From Sisyra terminalis (Eukaryota; Arthropoda; Insecta; Neuroptera; Sisyridae), in NCBI GenBank assembly GCA_958496175.1, contig OY292278.1:8680001-8744000 (forward strand): DNA of 64,000 nucleotides. The letters are read 5' to 3'. A model generated the notes under the pieces. That model was not told the DNA's origin and made no database searches. It saw nothing but the letters and a program-made list of their open reading frames with translations. Shown here piece by piece: positions 1 to 13,204 of the stretch. Each line of letters begins with the position of its first letter. Positions within the stretch are counted from its first letter, which is position 1. The position numbers and the translations under genes were made by a program.

Positions 1-1921
1 AACTACTAGAAACACCTTTTATTAGATTTTTTTCAAGGTAAGACAATTATTTTGTTTGTCTCTCTTAATTAAAATTGAATTCAAAACCATGCAATCAATA
101 ATTATAAGGTATATTTCAAAATAATTGGGTTTTATTTTTTATTATAAACCAAATAAAATTAATTGTATACATTATAAAACGTCTTACTTCAATTATTCTT
201 TTTAAAAAATTAAATTTCCTTCCTTTTATATAACTCTTGTCTGCTAATTGTTTAAGCAACTTACGAATTAAATAAATTTATTCAAGCTGACCAAAATGAC
301 CCTGTGGCCGTTAAAAACTAATTACTTAATGATAATGTTTCGATTGTATTGTTTCATTCAACAAAAATTAAGGAAAAGAATATAAATTACAACCAATAAC
401 TAATGTAAGTAAATAGGGATATACAAAGAAGGGTGAAACCTTTTTGAGCCTCTTTTGTAATATCAATTTGAATAAGCCAACGAAGAAAAAATTTGTTGAA
501 CAAATGTAAAAAATTTAAATTATTTTCGTTGTTGTCTCTATTCAATACATTTAATTTGTATTCTCCTTGAAGCAAAACGTCCAGAAACAACAAATTCCAA
601 ACAAAACGAGTCTGATTTTATCTTTGAAATGGAACTCTTTAATATCATTAAGTACTCATCTGGAAATCCATTTTCGACTTAACATTATTGAATCTATCGA
701 TTTAAATGTAAATGTGGTCGTCGAACATCGAATTGAATCACCCAATTTATTTTAAAGATCCCCAAAAAAAAAAAAAAACAAACACTTTTTAGTTGTAACT
801 AGAAACATGTAGAACGGCCATTTTGAATATAATAGTAATAACATGGTCGATTAGATATGTAGTTAGTTTTCTTGTTTTTCCCATTCGTTTGGTAAATGAA
901 AATAAATATACGATTTATACGAGCCATCCGGCAAATATCGTATAAATTGCCCGTTTAAATAATAAAAATAATCATAGAATGAGATACACTGAGCAACATA
1001 TTTCAATGATTATTTTCCACGATTAAATCCTACCCAGCGCCTCCACCATTCTAAGCCAATATAATTTACTTAATAATGCGATTGCCATGAGTGGAATATG
1101 TGTATGAAAGGTAATAATAATTATTTTGTCTTTATTTTTCAACATTTATTATTTAATCAAATCGCATTTTGTTGCTCAAGTGTGTTGGTTCGGGACGGGG
1201 GGGGGAATGGTGGAAAAAAAGTTGTAATAAATTTATGAGGTATCATTTGTTTAATAGCTGGAGAATCAATCTTAATTTATAATTTAAATAATTGCCAAGG
1301 AGAAATTTCAGCCGTTTTTATTTGGCATTATGATTGGATTTAATCGATTTATGGTTTATTGGAATGGAGATATGATTGGATTCGATAAATTATTGATTTC
1401 GAATTAGATTTTTTTTTAAAGGTCGATTTCATCAAATTGTTTGAATTTGTAAATAATATTGCAATTTGTGTACTTGTTAAATGATGATTAATTTTTATGT
1501 TAAGGAATAAAAAAAAATTACAATTATTTGAAGTAATTCAAAAAAATTTCTTAATCCATTGCCATAGTATATTTAGGTAGTGCCTGAAATAGTACATCAG
1601 TTGTTAGTAGTTAGTGATAACTAAAATATGATACAATTTTAAGCAGAATTTTCACTTTTAGTGTCAATATAATAGGCAAATGTATGTATGGTGGCAAATA
1701 TAGAGAACAAAGAATATAAACAAATACTTGTGATTGTAATACAAATATAATAATTATTGTCTCAACTTTCAACTAAATGCTTAATATCATTGGTTTCAAC
1801 TGTCATTTTTTTTTCATTTAATTGCCAATTTTTGCCATTTGTCCGTTTTATCGGTATTGGACTGCAAAAATTTCCCAGAAATTTACTAGTTTTCAAATAA
1901 TATATTAAATTGGTGACGCAT
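1..1921. other. AT-rich stretch without a recognised gene
   Basis: No coding region, RNA gene or repeat with a recognisable partner was found. Open frames are short and AT-biased in the same way as the surrounding DNA. A run of nine G at 1197-1205 stands out against the AT background. Confidence 0.6.
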
Positions 1922-2133
1922 GTTCCTTTTAGCGACATTCATATCGGGCAACGGTGCATTTTCTAGTTTGTTTTAAATTTAATTCGCGATTTTTTTTCTT
2001 AATTCAATTCTATTATCGTATAGTTTGCTCTATTGTTGGTAAATTCTCATTATGACCTGATTTACTTGCAAATCAATTTAAAAACAAAGTAGAAAATATA
2101 ACGTTGTCAGATATCGATGCCGCTTAAAGGAAC
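1922..2133. mobile_element. Short palindromic MITE, 'TTTTCTACTTTGTTTT' family
   Basis: The ends are inverted copies: GTTCCTTTTAGCGACATTC on the left and a GCTTAAAGGAAC block on the right. Inner arms carry a TTTTCTA(C)TTTGTTTTAA module on the left and its complement AAAACAAAGTAGAAAATA on the right. A second full copy lies at 10775-10985. Single arms occur near 3160-3310, 9672-9745 and 10535-10640. No coding capacity. Superfamily not assigned. Confidence 0.65.
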
Positions 2134-2405
2134 ATGAGCAAAACTTGCTATTTATATATACTGCATAGTATTACATAATATAATACACAATTGACTACTT
2201 AAATAAATTTGTATCTTTCATATATGTAATAAGTGTTTATCAATACAAGGGGCCACTTGCCAAAATACTTATTTAAACCATTCACCAAATAGAAGTGGAT
2301 TGCATTTATAAACTATCATGTATAGATATGATTAAATTAATAATTTTATATGCATACAATTGGTCTAACTGGTCAACTTTGTGTACAAATCATATTTCCA
2401 ATTCA

Positions 2406-3470
2406 ATGTACAAAGTAATATATTCAACTGAAGAATTGACCCAAAGATGTGGTAGTAGAGGTGGAGGCTAGTGAATTTAAAATCCCATATAATTTGAAAC
2501 GAAAATGGTTTTAGTTTAAAATACTATATAAAAAAAAATACCATTTGTGTTCTAGTAGGTACATATAGTATATAAAACCAAATTTTTGTTATAATAAAAT
2601 GATCACAATTTGGTACAAATTGAATTGAAAATAGAATAGAAAATGAGACTTTGAGTTAATGGTTTGTACAAAAGTTCTTTGTACCAAAGCTTTTACAAAG
2701 TGTTGTCTTCTTTTTTCCCAATTATTATTTCCCAATAATATTTAAACTTTGTAAATTTGGTCAATATTTAATTCACTAATACGTTAACTTTTACCAATTT
2801 TACTGGTATACTAAATACTGAAATAATTACTTCGTGTTATTCTTATTTTCGCTAATAACTTTATCATTTTTGCAGAAATTTCCAAAGCAATTTTCTTTAG
2901 ATAAAATATATTTCCCGTCAATGTACAAAGTAATATATTCAATTGGAGAACTGTCCCAAAGATGTAGGAATAAGGGTACAGGCCAGTGAATTTAAAATCA
3001 CTTATATTTAGAAACAAGGAAGATGGTTTTAGTTTAATATATTATATAAAAAATAGCATTTATGTTCGAGTAGGTACAAATATTATATAAAACCAAATTT
3101 TTGATTTAATTAAATGATCTTAATTTGATACAAATAGTTCCTACATAAGTCATTCTCTGGTAACATCTCACTCTCTACTTTGTTTTTTCAAGCATTCGCG
3201 AAATTTTTGCTTTCGCGAATTTGTTAATAATTCAGTTTTGGTTAATAATTTATCTTTTGTCACTACATATTAATAATGACCGATTTATTCGCGAATTGAA
3301 TTAAAACTGATTAGAAAATGAGACTTTGAGTTTGTGGTTTGGATAAAAGCTCTTTGTACAAAAGCTTTTATAAAGTATTGTCTTCTTTTTTCCCAATTAT
3401 TATTTCCCAATAATATTTACACTTTGTAAATTTGGTCAATATTTAATTCACTTACACGATAACTTTAGTC
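2406..3470. repeat. Direct duplication of a roughly 0.5-kb segment
   Basis: The block at 2406-2620 (starts ATGTACAAAGTAATATATTC) recurs at 2921-3137. The block at 2640-2790 (AAAATGAGACTTTGAG...) recurs at 3317-3470, in the same order and orientation. The spacing differs between the two block pairs (515 versus about 677 bp) because the second copy contains an extra piece of about 160 bp at 3138-3300. That piece resembles the palindromic MITE family described at 1922-2133. Confidence 0.8.
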
Positions 3471-3887
3471 TATTTTAATAATTTCGGTAAAAAAAAGAAC
3501 TGATATACCTTCTTTTGCTCTTTAAATTTTTGCGCAATCTTTTGAATAATTATACTAAGATTTGTTAAACTTTATAATATATTACATCAACTAAAATTTA
3601 AAATTTTTAATATAATATCGAATAGACGATGAACCAAGTTTTGAAATAAAACTACCACTTGCTAATTTATATTATTTGCATTAATCTTACATATCCTTGA
3701 TCAAATTTCATTAGTTATGAATTCCTTTATTGATAGTTATAGAGCATACAACGCTGTTTGGAAAAAGCGCAAAACGGTTATTAAAAATTAACTTTCATTC
3801 TTATAATCTTAACACCGGTAATGAAGTATAACTTCACAAAACTATTGCTTAAATTATAAATAAAACAAATTCAATATTAATTAATAA
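3471..3887. other. AT-rich spacer, nothing recognised
   Basis: No open frame of note and no repeat partner was found in the window. Confidence 0.5.
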
Positions 3888-4195
3888 TGTTTTTGGGAAC
3901 TTGGACTCAAATAATAAGATGTTAAATTTTCAAATCATCTCAACGTTTCGTTGGTATTTATTTCCAACTTCTTCAGGAGAACTTAAACATAATAACAATG
4001 CAAGTTGTTCAAAGCCAAATAACATAAATAGGGAAAATTAATTTATTTGTGTAATTTGGCTTTGAACAACATGCATTGTTATTAGGTTTCAGTTCTCCTG
4101 AAGAAGTTGGAAATAAATACCAACGAAACGTTGAGATGATTTGAAAATTTATAATCTTATTATTTGAGTCCATGTTCCCAAGAATATTATTATTT
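3888..4195. mobile_element. Palindromic hairpin element with hammerhead-like core
   Basis: The two arms are near-perfect inverted copies around a centre near 4037. They run from GGGAACTTGGACTCAAATAA on the left to the complementary TTATTTGAGTCCATGTTCCC on the right. Each arm carries the block CTGAAGAAGTTGG...CCAACGAAACGTT, 4096-4132 on + and 3941-3980 on -. In it a CTGA-R-GA box and a GAAA box flank a 5-bp stem (GTTGG/CCAAC). No protein is encoded. Similar cores occur in three other element families in this window. Confidence 0.8.
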
Positions 4196-4235
4196 ACCAC
4201 ACCATGGATGAGAGCAACCATAACTTAATGATTTT

Positions 4236-5218
4236 TGTGTATACAATATATAGAATATATTGCGGTCCAATTTATGTAGTATAAGTTAATATAGTAATAT
4301 ATAAAAATCATACCATAAACATAAATTTGAACAGAAGTGCAAACAAAAATATTCATGACGTATTGCCCAGATACGTATTTCGATTGCCAAGCAATCTTCC
4401 TCAGTGGTTATCAAGTAGTTTGGATCACTCCGTAACTGCTTTATGAAAAAAAAACTTATTTTGATTATAAAATAAAAAAAAATCTATTTTCTCTCTTTCC
4501 ACTGATTTTTGTCATGTTATGTCTTTCACTAGGAAAATTCCTTTTTTCTATCTTCAATTTTGTTTTCACCTTATATCTATGCAACCTTGTGGGTCTTGCA
4601 TATCTTCCTTACTCCATTATTTTATCATATTCTTCTCTCATTTTGTTCAAGACATTGTAGCTCATTTGAAAAGAAATTTTTATACACAAAATATGAAGCA
4701 TCTGTAGCGGTATATACCTACAAATCATTGATTTTAGGTCATTAACTTTAAATTTAGTCATAATTTGGGCAATCTTGAACAATTATCAACCTTTTTTGGA
4801 TTTAAATGACTGTGTTTAATTCATCCCGCGAACATTGCTTAAATAATTATGTAATTTATTGCAGAAATTTGTGCAGTAAACTGCAAAAACTTTGAATTTT
4901 TAATGATGCAAAATTACCAATTATTATTGAACTCATTTAAATTTTCATAATATAAATTAATTAGAATTTTATAGAGGGCTTAAAGGACAAAATAAAAAAT
5001 CTTATTTTATAATCAAAATAACTTGATGACCACTGTGGAAGGTTGCCTGGCAATCGAAATACGTATCTGGGCAATACTTCTGTTCAAATTTATGTTTATG
5101 GTATGATTTTTATATATTATTATATTAAATTATACTACATAAATTAGACTGCAATATATTCTATATATTGTATACATAGTGTAACTGTTCAAAGTCAGCG
5201 AAAAAATCTTATTTTGAT
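4236..5218. mobile_element. Dispersed TIR element M1, long copy
   Basis: Terminal inverted repeats of about 200 bp bound this element. The left arm starts GTATACAATATATAGAATAT and contains TTGCGGTCCAATTTATGTAG. The right arm ends with the complement near 5180. Each arm includes TACGTATTTCGATTGCCAAG or its complement. The 4460-5000 interior is unique and non-coding. Other copies lie at 58702-59012 (short form) and 48213-48452 joined to 56755-56870 (interrupted by a large insertion). Confidence 0.8.
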
Positions 5219-6560
5219 TAATGATTTTTGTTTTAAATTTTATGGATAATAAACCGTTTATTGTGCCTGGTTGAATTAATTAGGTATTTGTGATAGTTTC
5301 TTGTACAATTAGTTTAAAAAGGCTGAAGAACAATAAATTCCCATTATTTTCCAGTAGAACTAATGATTTTCGAGTAGGACAATATTGTAGTGTAATCGAG
5401 TCGTGCGTATAAAGATTTAGATTAATTTTATTGGTAATGTAAGGCAATTTTTAGTTGTCTAATGTACGGTAGGTATCCATATTATGTGTACACGTATTGG
5501 ACGTATATAATTTATGTAAAAAGCGAACACAATTTGAGCATAAAAGTCGATTTGAACATAGAAAACCAGTGGACACCAAAAACATCTTTAACATTTTATA
5601 ATAGCTAAACAAAAGCGTTTGATGATGTTGGTTGATAGTTGTTCTTGTACTCTGGGTGAAATTGGTGGACGATGTTGGGAGAAAAGAATAGGATATTGGT
5701 GAGTTTTGGGTTGAGGTTGGTTGGTTCTTTGTCGTTGGCCATCCACTGTGCGGTTGGCTTAGCTCTTTCATGGGTGATTAACACAAGTTGACAAGCAAAG
5801 TGCATTAAGCATCCAATCTACAACAACATTCCACACCATATCTGGCTTGTGAAAATGTGACACGTTCGTATGATTTCGTCGCGGTCGCAAGCGGACCCTA
5901 TCCTCGGGGGCTCCTTCGACTCGAACGGTTCCATCGTTGGCTTGAATTGTCTCTGTATTTTAATTAATGCCACGACATGTATTTAAATAGTATTAATAGC
6001 CAATTGCTTTTAGTGTAATCGTTAGGTCTGTCGTTTTTTATGGCCAGTTTAGTAACATTTCTGTGTAATCTTTTACATAAATATCGCGTCTCAACCATTT
6101 CAATTAAATTGGTCATCACGCGTGTTGTTGTCCTCCTGCTGCCCCACACACTAACTAGGACCCCGATCGATCCATTTGTAATCTTTTCCAATATATTCAT
6201 AAATTGAACGAGTTAAATGGAAAACAATATAGTTTCGTATAAAAAACATTGTGATTGTTGTTTTAAAATGCTTGAACACCCACAACTAAAAACCGAAAAA
6301 AAAATACTTAAATTTAATCATTTCCAGTTTCTAATATATTAATTTAGAAGCATTTTTCCGAAACCGATCAAAAGTTTATTAAGCTACAGTGGGATAAATC
6401 CGTACACGGGACAAATCCATCCTAGGCCCTTATTTATTCCAATATATGTAGCATTGTACCAACTATTAGGTAGAACATCAAAGAAAAAGCTCCTAATTCT
6501 TATTCTAAAGAAAATGATAACTTATATAGCAATTGAAAATGCGATCTTTGCTATTTCACT
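5219..6560. other. Unassigned stretch with a base-balanced island
   Basis: From about 5700 to 6190 the DNA is much less AT-rich than its surroundings. On the minus strand a frame is open from an acceptor-like ATACAG at 5953-5958 down to a TGA at 5768-5770, about 61 codons. A second frame is open over part of the same stretch. No protein family is recognised in either. It could be a small exon, an old exon relic or a conserved regulatory block. Confidence 0.35.
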
Positions 6561-6571
6561 AACAAAAAATC

Positions 6572-7960
6572 GTGGATCCCAGAGCATTAATTGCATCAAC
6601 TGGGTTTATAGAAAATGAAACAAAAATTCGAAAAAAAAAATATATGAATGCGAAAGATTTATTGACGATGATTGAATACATGTATTATGTATTTTTGAAT
6701 TATTTTATTTCTAACAATATTACCACTTTTGCTCCATATTCTAAGGAAATAAGATTTGATCATTTTCAAACAGGTAGTTGTGGTTTTGCCCCATTTCCGG
6801 GGCAAGTCTACCCTACCAATTGTTTGAAATTTATACATAAATTCATCAATTTCAAAAGATATTTTTAATCCAAATTATTGCAATTTTAAGAATAAACCTT
6901 ACGCTAAATAAAAACACTTTGATTATTATGTTTTAGTGTTAAAGATAGAAAAGACATCAGTTTAAAATAAATATTGACGATGATGGAATACATTTATTTT
7001 GTATTTTTGCATTTTTGAATTATTTTATTTCTAACAATATAACCACTTTTACTCCATATTCTAAGGAAATAAGATTTAATAATTTTCAAACAGGTAGTTG
7101 AGGTTTTTCCCTATTACGGGGTAAGTCTACCCTACCAGCATTGTTTGTAATTTATAAAATACATCAGTTTAAAGTAAGTATTGACGGTGATTCAATACGT
7201 TTTATATTCTTAAATTATTTTATTTCTGATAATATTACAACTTTGGTCCCATAATATAAGGAAATAAGATTTAATAATTTTCAAACAGGTAGTTAAGGTT
7301 TTGCCCCAATTACGGGGTAAGTCTATTCAACCAGCATTGTTTGTAATATATTAATTATTTCATAAGTTTCAGAAGATATTTTCAATCCAAATTAATTCAA
7401 CTTTAAGAATAAACCTTACGCTAAATAAAAAAACTTTGATTATTATGTTTTAGTGTTATAGATAGAAAATACATCAGTTTAAAGTAAATATTGACGATAA
7501 TTATGTATTTTTGAATTATTTTATATCTAACAATATTACCACTTTTGCTCCATATTCTAAGGCAGCGGTTCCTAACCTTTTTCAGCCGTGGACCCCCAAG
7601 GAAATCAAACATAATGCCAAGGACCTCTGAGTAAAAAAAAGGTGCAATTTTCGGACAATATTATATTTTAGTATTCCTTCATTAAATTAAAAATCAACAA
7701 ACAGGTTAAAAAACAATGTTCTAAGGAAATAAGATTTAATAATTTTCAAACAGGTTTTGCCCCAATTCCAGGGCAAGTCTACCATTACCAGCATTGTTTA
7801 TAATTTATTAATAAATTCATCAATTTCAGAAAATATTTTTATTCCAAATTAATGCAATTTTAAGAATAAACCATGCGCTAAATTAAAAATATTAGATTAT
7901 TATGTTTTAGTATTATACATAGAAAATGCATCAGTTTAAAGTAAACTTTACAACTCCGCT
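6572..7960. repeat. Degenerate tandem repeat, unit about 300-500 bp
   Basis: At least four related units occur head to tail. Shared blocks are CCATATTCTAAGGAAATAAG, TTTTCAAACAGGTAGTTG, GGTTTTGCCCC with GGGGCAAGTCTACC, and AAGAATAAACCTTACGCTAA. Blocks recur near 6730-6990, 7045-7160, 7250-7500 and 7720-7950. An open frame of 98 codons at 6572-6868 sits in the first unit, is destroyed in the others and matches no family I know. One unit is interrupted by a hAT-type insertion at 7563-7718. Confidence 0.75.
7563..7718 (+). mobile_element. hAT-type MITE with perfect 8-bp target duplication
   Basis: The element begins CAGCGGTTCCTAACCTTTTT, a start typical of hAT-derived non-autonomous elements, and ends CAATG. 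It is flanked on both sides by TTCTAAGG (7555-7562 and 7719-7726). The neighbouring repeat units at about 6740 and 7055 carry the uninterrupted TATTCTAAGGAAATAAG, so they act as empty sites. The element is 156 bp long with no coding capacity. Confidence 0.88.
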
Positions 7961-9660
7961 TTATCAAATCTGTTAGCCCAATTTTCTAAAAAGATTTTCA
8001 ATATTAAATTTCAAGCAATCACACGAAAATTACATTAAGCCAACAATGAAAGTAGAGAGACAATTTTGAAAAAAAATTGTATAATTAAAAGAACAGAACA
8101 AACAACATTATTTGGTTTCATTTTAGGGTTGAAAATTGTTCCTACTGGGCTCTAGCCACTGAAAATAACATACTAATCGGAACATAAACTTATTCGAGGG
8201 AAGTATTAAAAATTTCAACTGGTTATATTATTTAAACTTTGGTTGGAATCAAATTGATCCAACGCTACTAATTAAGGGTTAATGGGATCCTGAATAGTAT
8301 ACCAAGTATACTGTTAAGAAATCAGGCCAATTATGCCACCAATTTATTATTTATTCAAGTTCGAAAAACATCAAATTTACAAATGAAAAATACAATAAGA
8401 AATATTTATTATTTGGTATTATAAAAATATTGTTAAACTATTATATATTATAGAATTTTGCAACCCCAAAAACTAAGCAACTTTTATCATCTTTGTAATG
8501 CCATTTCAATGATTAAATCGAGATGTTATACCATCTCTAATATTCTAGAGATACATTTAATTACAGTTTAAAATAGTACCAAAAGCTGCAATAAACTCCA
8601 ATGCATAAACTGAAGGAACATATTCTTTGGAGAAATTAATTTTTTTCGTTTACATATATTATCCCAAAAATTCAATATTTCCGTACTAATACCATTTGAT
8701 AATAGTGCAAAAAACACCGTAATTTTGAATGTTAATACAATAACGAATTATACTTTCCTAAAGTTGAAAAATCTTATAATATTTCAAACATTATCATATT
8801 CAAATTTTGCTTGTAAATGTTATGTAATATATGTATAATATATGTAATATATAAAAAATGCAATGTAATAGATTTGCCTGATAGATTTTGTAACTAAACA
8901 AATTTTCCTATTAACTATTTATTGCCAAATTATTATTTTATATTATATAGTTTTATTTTTATATATTACTTATATTATTCATGTTTAACATTATTATTAA
9001 CATTGATATTGTTATTATAGACAATTATTATTATTCTTATTGCTACTGTTGATTGTTTTTATGGTTGTTGTTATTGCTATGAGAATTACTATTATAGTTA
9101 TTGTTAAAAATCTATTTTGTACTTATACAGCACTAATCTACTGGGACTAGTGCTTACATGTGATTGTCTATGGATTGAATGCACTTATTGCAACCCTATG
9201 CAGATAGTGCTATTTATTTGAAAATAAAAAAATAAAAATTTTGCGAAGTTTTGATGTTCGAATCGATCGTCGAAGTTCATATGTAAATTTTTAATTGAAT
9301 ATGGTTGCTTATGACATAAGGAAGTCGACCAATAAAGCTACGTGAAGAATTATTTCGGCTTATAAATTTGGCGATTCCCAATCAAAGGTTATTTATGTAA
9401 ACAGAATTTATATTTCTTCATTAATCAAATTTTATAACGAAGAATTCATTACAAAATGTAAGAATTTCAATTTTGTTGAAGTTACGCAACCCATCATACA
9501 TTAATGGAAAATATTACATAGAATGGTTTACCATTGGTGTAAGTATATGCTAAAAGTTCATTGGTTTTTTTACGAGATGATTTTCAATTGAACATTGTTT
9601 ATCGCTACAAATTTAAATTGAGAATCGAAAGAAGTCCAATTTATTCGTAAAATTTCAATC
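7961..9660. other. Gene-free AT-rich stretch
   Basis: No gene recognised. At about 8930-9110 there is a degenerate ATT/GTT-rich simple-sequence tract. A short GC-containing segment near 9130-9200 has no recognised partner. Confidence 0.55.
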
Positions 9661-9671
9661 AAAATCCCTTT

Positions 9672-11250
9672 TAGGCCCTTTTAGGGACGTTTATAGCTGG
9701 TAAGATTGCATTTTCTACTTTGTTTTAACTTTAATTCGGAAATTAATTAATCCCTACTGTTTCCAATCATTGTTGACGTACCTGATCTTCGGGAATACCA
9801 ATTTTGTTGGAAAGATCAAAATATATACTTTTTTTTGGGGTACAGTTCTTTTCGAAACTGACTATATAGCTCAATCTATAGCAAAATCGTTGAACTATAC
9901 TATGACGGACAAGAATAGAAATACGTCATCTTATAACTCTTATAGTAAGCAATCGAAAAGCACTTTCTTAAACTTAGTTTGCAACATTTGCAGGCGATAA
10001 CTTTTAACAATTGGAATTAAACTCAAAATATTATAGATTCGATAGATCAATCGTTTGTGATTATTTAGGATTTCACTATTATTGTTTGAGTATAAATTGG
10101 TTTTATTTTTTTTTGTGTTATCCAATAGTAGCGAATTCAAGAATAACGTCAGTGTGAAACTTTGCCAATTTATTGTTTCGAATTTGCGTTTTAAACTGAA
10201 GAGTAATTTCAGCGTTTTCAACAGTCAATAATACAAAACTATGTCGCCATCTCTACGGTGACTAGTATAGCTTTGAAAAAGCTCAGCAAAGTTTTGAACC
10301 ACATCACTTAAACTTTTATTTTAATTGTTGAAAGTTGTAAATTTTAATGGAAATAAAAAAAAATGAAATGTTCTAAGTTTTCTAAACTATCAATTCACAA
10401 ACTTATGTATTCCCGTGGATCAGCAATGTCTGCGTGGATCAGGACCATTGAAAGTTATTTGGGATGGATTTAAAGCCAAAACTTCAAATAAAATCGAAAG
10501 CTGATACAATAAAAATTGACTCATGAATTTTAAGGGATGTCAATATTTGGCAAAGTTGTATTTTCTGCTTTTTTCAACTTTAATTCGTAACTAAAATGAG
10601 CCATAATAGTTTTGGTCTTAATACCTTCGTTAACTTGGCTAATCCACGAGAATACTTAAACTTTAACAATAATGTTATAAGTAAGCACCAAATTGATTTT
10701 TTTAACTTTTTTACTATCCAATAGACATGAATTAGAAACGCTGATGTGAGTTTTATTGATTTGGTAAGCTCTTGTCCCTTTTATATCGATCAAAAGCTTG
10801 CATCCTTGCATTTTCTACTTTGTTTTTTATAATTTTCACGATTTTTTCTGTTAATTCATTTCTTATAAGGTGTAATTGTTCTTTTAGAAGCTAAATTTTC
10901 AATGTGGATCAATTTATTCGCGAATTACACTAAAAACAATAAAGAAAATGCAAATTTGCCAACTTTAGGCTGACCTTAAAGGAAAATGAGATGATTGGAA
11001 ATTTATAAGTTAAAGAAAATACAAATTTGCTTTTCGAATTTAAGTTTACAAGTAAAGAATAGGTTTTCTACAACCAATAGTATAAAACTATTTTGCCATC
11101 TCTAAGGAAACTTGTTAACTCTTAGTAAAGATTTGAACCACAATATTTTAATTGTTATTTTTGATATTAATTGTGGCAAATCTTACTGATATAAAAAAAT
11201 TGAGAAAAAATAAGTTTTTTAAGCAATTAATTTTTAAACTAGAACAATAT
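9672..11250. repeat. Old direct duplication with MITE arms
   Basis: The segment about 9770-10400 and the segment about 10640-11250 share colinear blocks. Examples are TATCCAATAG near 10121 and 10715, CCATCTCTA with a following TTTGAACCACA near 10246-10300 and 11096-11140, and a shared stretch around TTAATTGTT. Identity is low, so the duplication is old. Arms of the MITE family of 1922-2133 sit at 9672-9745 and 10535-10640. No coding function is seen in the short open frames. Confidence 0.5.
10775..10985. mobile_element. Palindromic MITE, second full copy of the 1922-2133 family
   Basis: The left arm begins TCCCTTTTATATCGATCAA and contains GCATTTTCTACTTTGTTTTT. The right arm contains AAAGAAAATGCAAATTTGCC and ends CCTTAAAGGAAAATGAG, an imperfect inverted match. 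The centre is near 10880. Non-coding. Confidence 0.65.
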
Positions 11251-13200
11251 TTTTACTATATTCCTTCAATTTGTCCTATAAATTGATGTAAAAAATATGC
11301 AAAATTTAAGCTTTCTTAATTTAGTCCTGCTTAATTGATGCTGATTTGATTATAAAGAAAACTTGGCTTATTGATAAACTATTCTAAATAAACTATTTAG
11401 ACCGGATTTTTATAGCTTAAACGTGCTCCCTTAAGAATGCTAGCTTCTCATGTTCGAGATGTTCAATAATTTTTCAAAAGATAGCGCCACATAATCAGTT
11501 TTAATTCTTAGAATAAATGTAAAACTCGACCCAAACACTTTCTTAATTCTAAATAAATTTTCCAGTAATTTTTTTAATGTTTTGTTAAATATTATTTTAT
11601 TTTTTATTGAATATTGGATACATTTTTCCATGACTAAGTCAATAGGGTTGCTATTTGATATGGTATAAAAATAGATTGTAAGGGAAACAAATACAGATAT
11701 CCTAAATTGAAAATTTCAAACAAAAAATCAAAACTCATAGCCCCAATATAGAAAAGTTTCCAATCCACTTTTCGTTGCAAAATGAATTTTTTAACTACTC
11801 GAGGATGCGAAAAATGTTTCTCTATATATTTGCAACAATTAGTGTAACCAAAATTCCACTTCGAAAGAAAAACGAAAGATAATATAAAACATATATTTTT
11901 TTGGGATAGTTTTGCCACACTAGTTAAAAAAAATCACAAAATTTCAAATTTTAGACCAAACTAAATCAAATTAGTTTATCCTTTATATTGTTAAGAAATA
12001 TATTTGAAAAAAAAAACCTTTTTGATAATGCTATTTATTATATTATCATGGAAAACAGTTTGAAATATTATAATATGAACAATTTATAACCATTCAACAA
12101 TGATGTCTTAAAAAATAATAAATTATTATAAAAATTAATGGATAATTTGCATTTAAATTCTATTATGATTATTCACATTTTATGAAGAGACTCAATATCT
12201 TTCTAGCGAATGTTTTCCACAGTTCCATATTCACAATTCGAAATTGTTTGGAATTGTACTTTCGGACAATTTCTGTTTTTCTTCATATTTAAAAGGAAAA
12301 TATGTATCATTTGTGGTGGCATCTAGTGGAAAAAGGACTGCCTCACATATTTCAACTTTACTTAAATCATTTACGTTGGAAAATGAGCTTACTACCCGTT
12401 GTGTTGTCAGCTTAGTCAACATCTAAATTCAAAAATAATAATTATTATAATTCAAGAAGGATTTATTAAAATATATTACCAAGAGTATAATGATAGTAGT
12501 AAAAATTATTGTTAGAATGAGCCGTTTCATGATTCTAAATTCACTGCTAAACGTTGTCATTTTGAGATTTCGAAGGCAACTGGAAAATTTAAAAGAAAAA
12601 TACTTTAATATATTGTTCCACAATAAAAATTTCAGGAATTTATAATAATTGTTATAATAATTATTTTTCCTGAAATAATCAAATAGCTAAAAATATTAGT
12701 GATTGTTTGCTTTGTAGCTAATTTATAAGTTGAAAAGTATTTATATGATTTATAAGTTCTGCGAAATCTTTGGAATTCATTGAATTTTATTCATTAAAAA
12801 TGAAGAATGTATTTTTCTTGGGAACAATAACAAACAGATGTATGAATATTTACTAATAATTTTAACCAATTTGTAGTCAATACAAGGGTTGAAGAATTTA
12901 TTGATTACTACTTCAAAAAAAAAAAAAATTTAGTTAAATTGTTTGGGTTTATAAGTTCTAGAGGTATAACCATAGTAGATGGACGTTGAAAAGATAACTA
13001 CATAATACTTTTGAAGTCTATAGGTACTAAACCATTACTAAGATCCTGAAAGTTTCAGGGAGAAGGAAAAAACATTTTTTTTAAGTTAACTAGATCAAAA
13101 ATTTTAATATCATTTAGGGGTATACAGCTTTTTTTATAGAAAATTAACAATCTAAAAGCGCTTATATCATTAAGATTGGAAATATGCATTTTTCCAATGG
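11251..13200. other. Gene-free AT-rich stretch
   Basis: Open frames of up to 94 codons exist here on the minus strand, for example 11634-11918. They show neither a recognisable domain nor a base composition different from the flanks. I see no RNA gene and no repeat with a clear partner. A poly-A run lies near 12917-12930. Confidence 0.5.
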
Positions 13201-13204
13201 ACAG

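Noticed and set aside
11634..11918. A 94-codon minus-strand frame rich in aromatic residues
   Set aside because: Composition follows the AT-rich background, there is no recognisable domain or splice context, and no repeat evidence of coding constraint.
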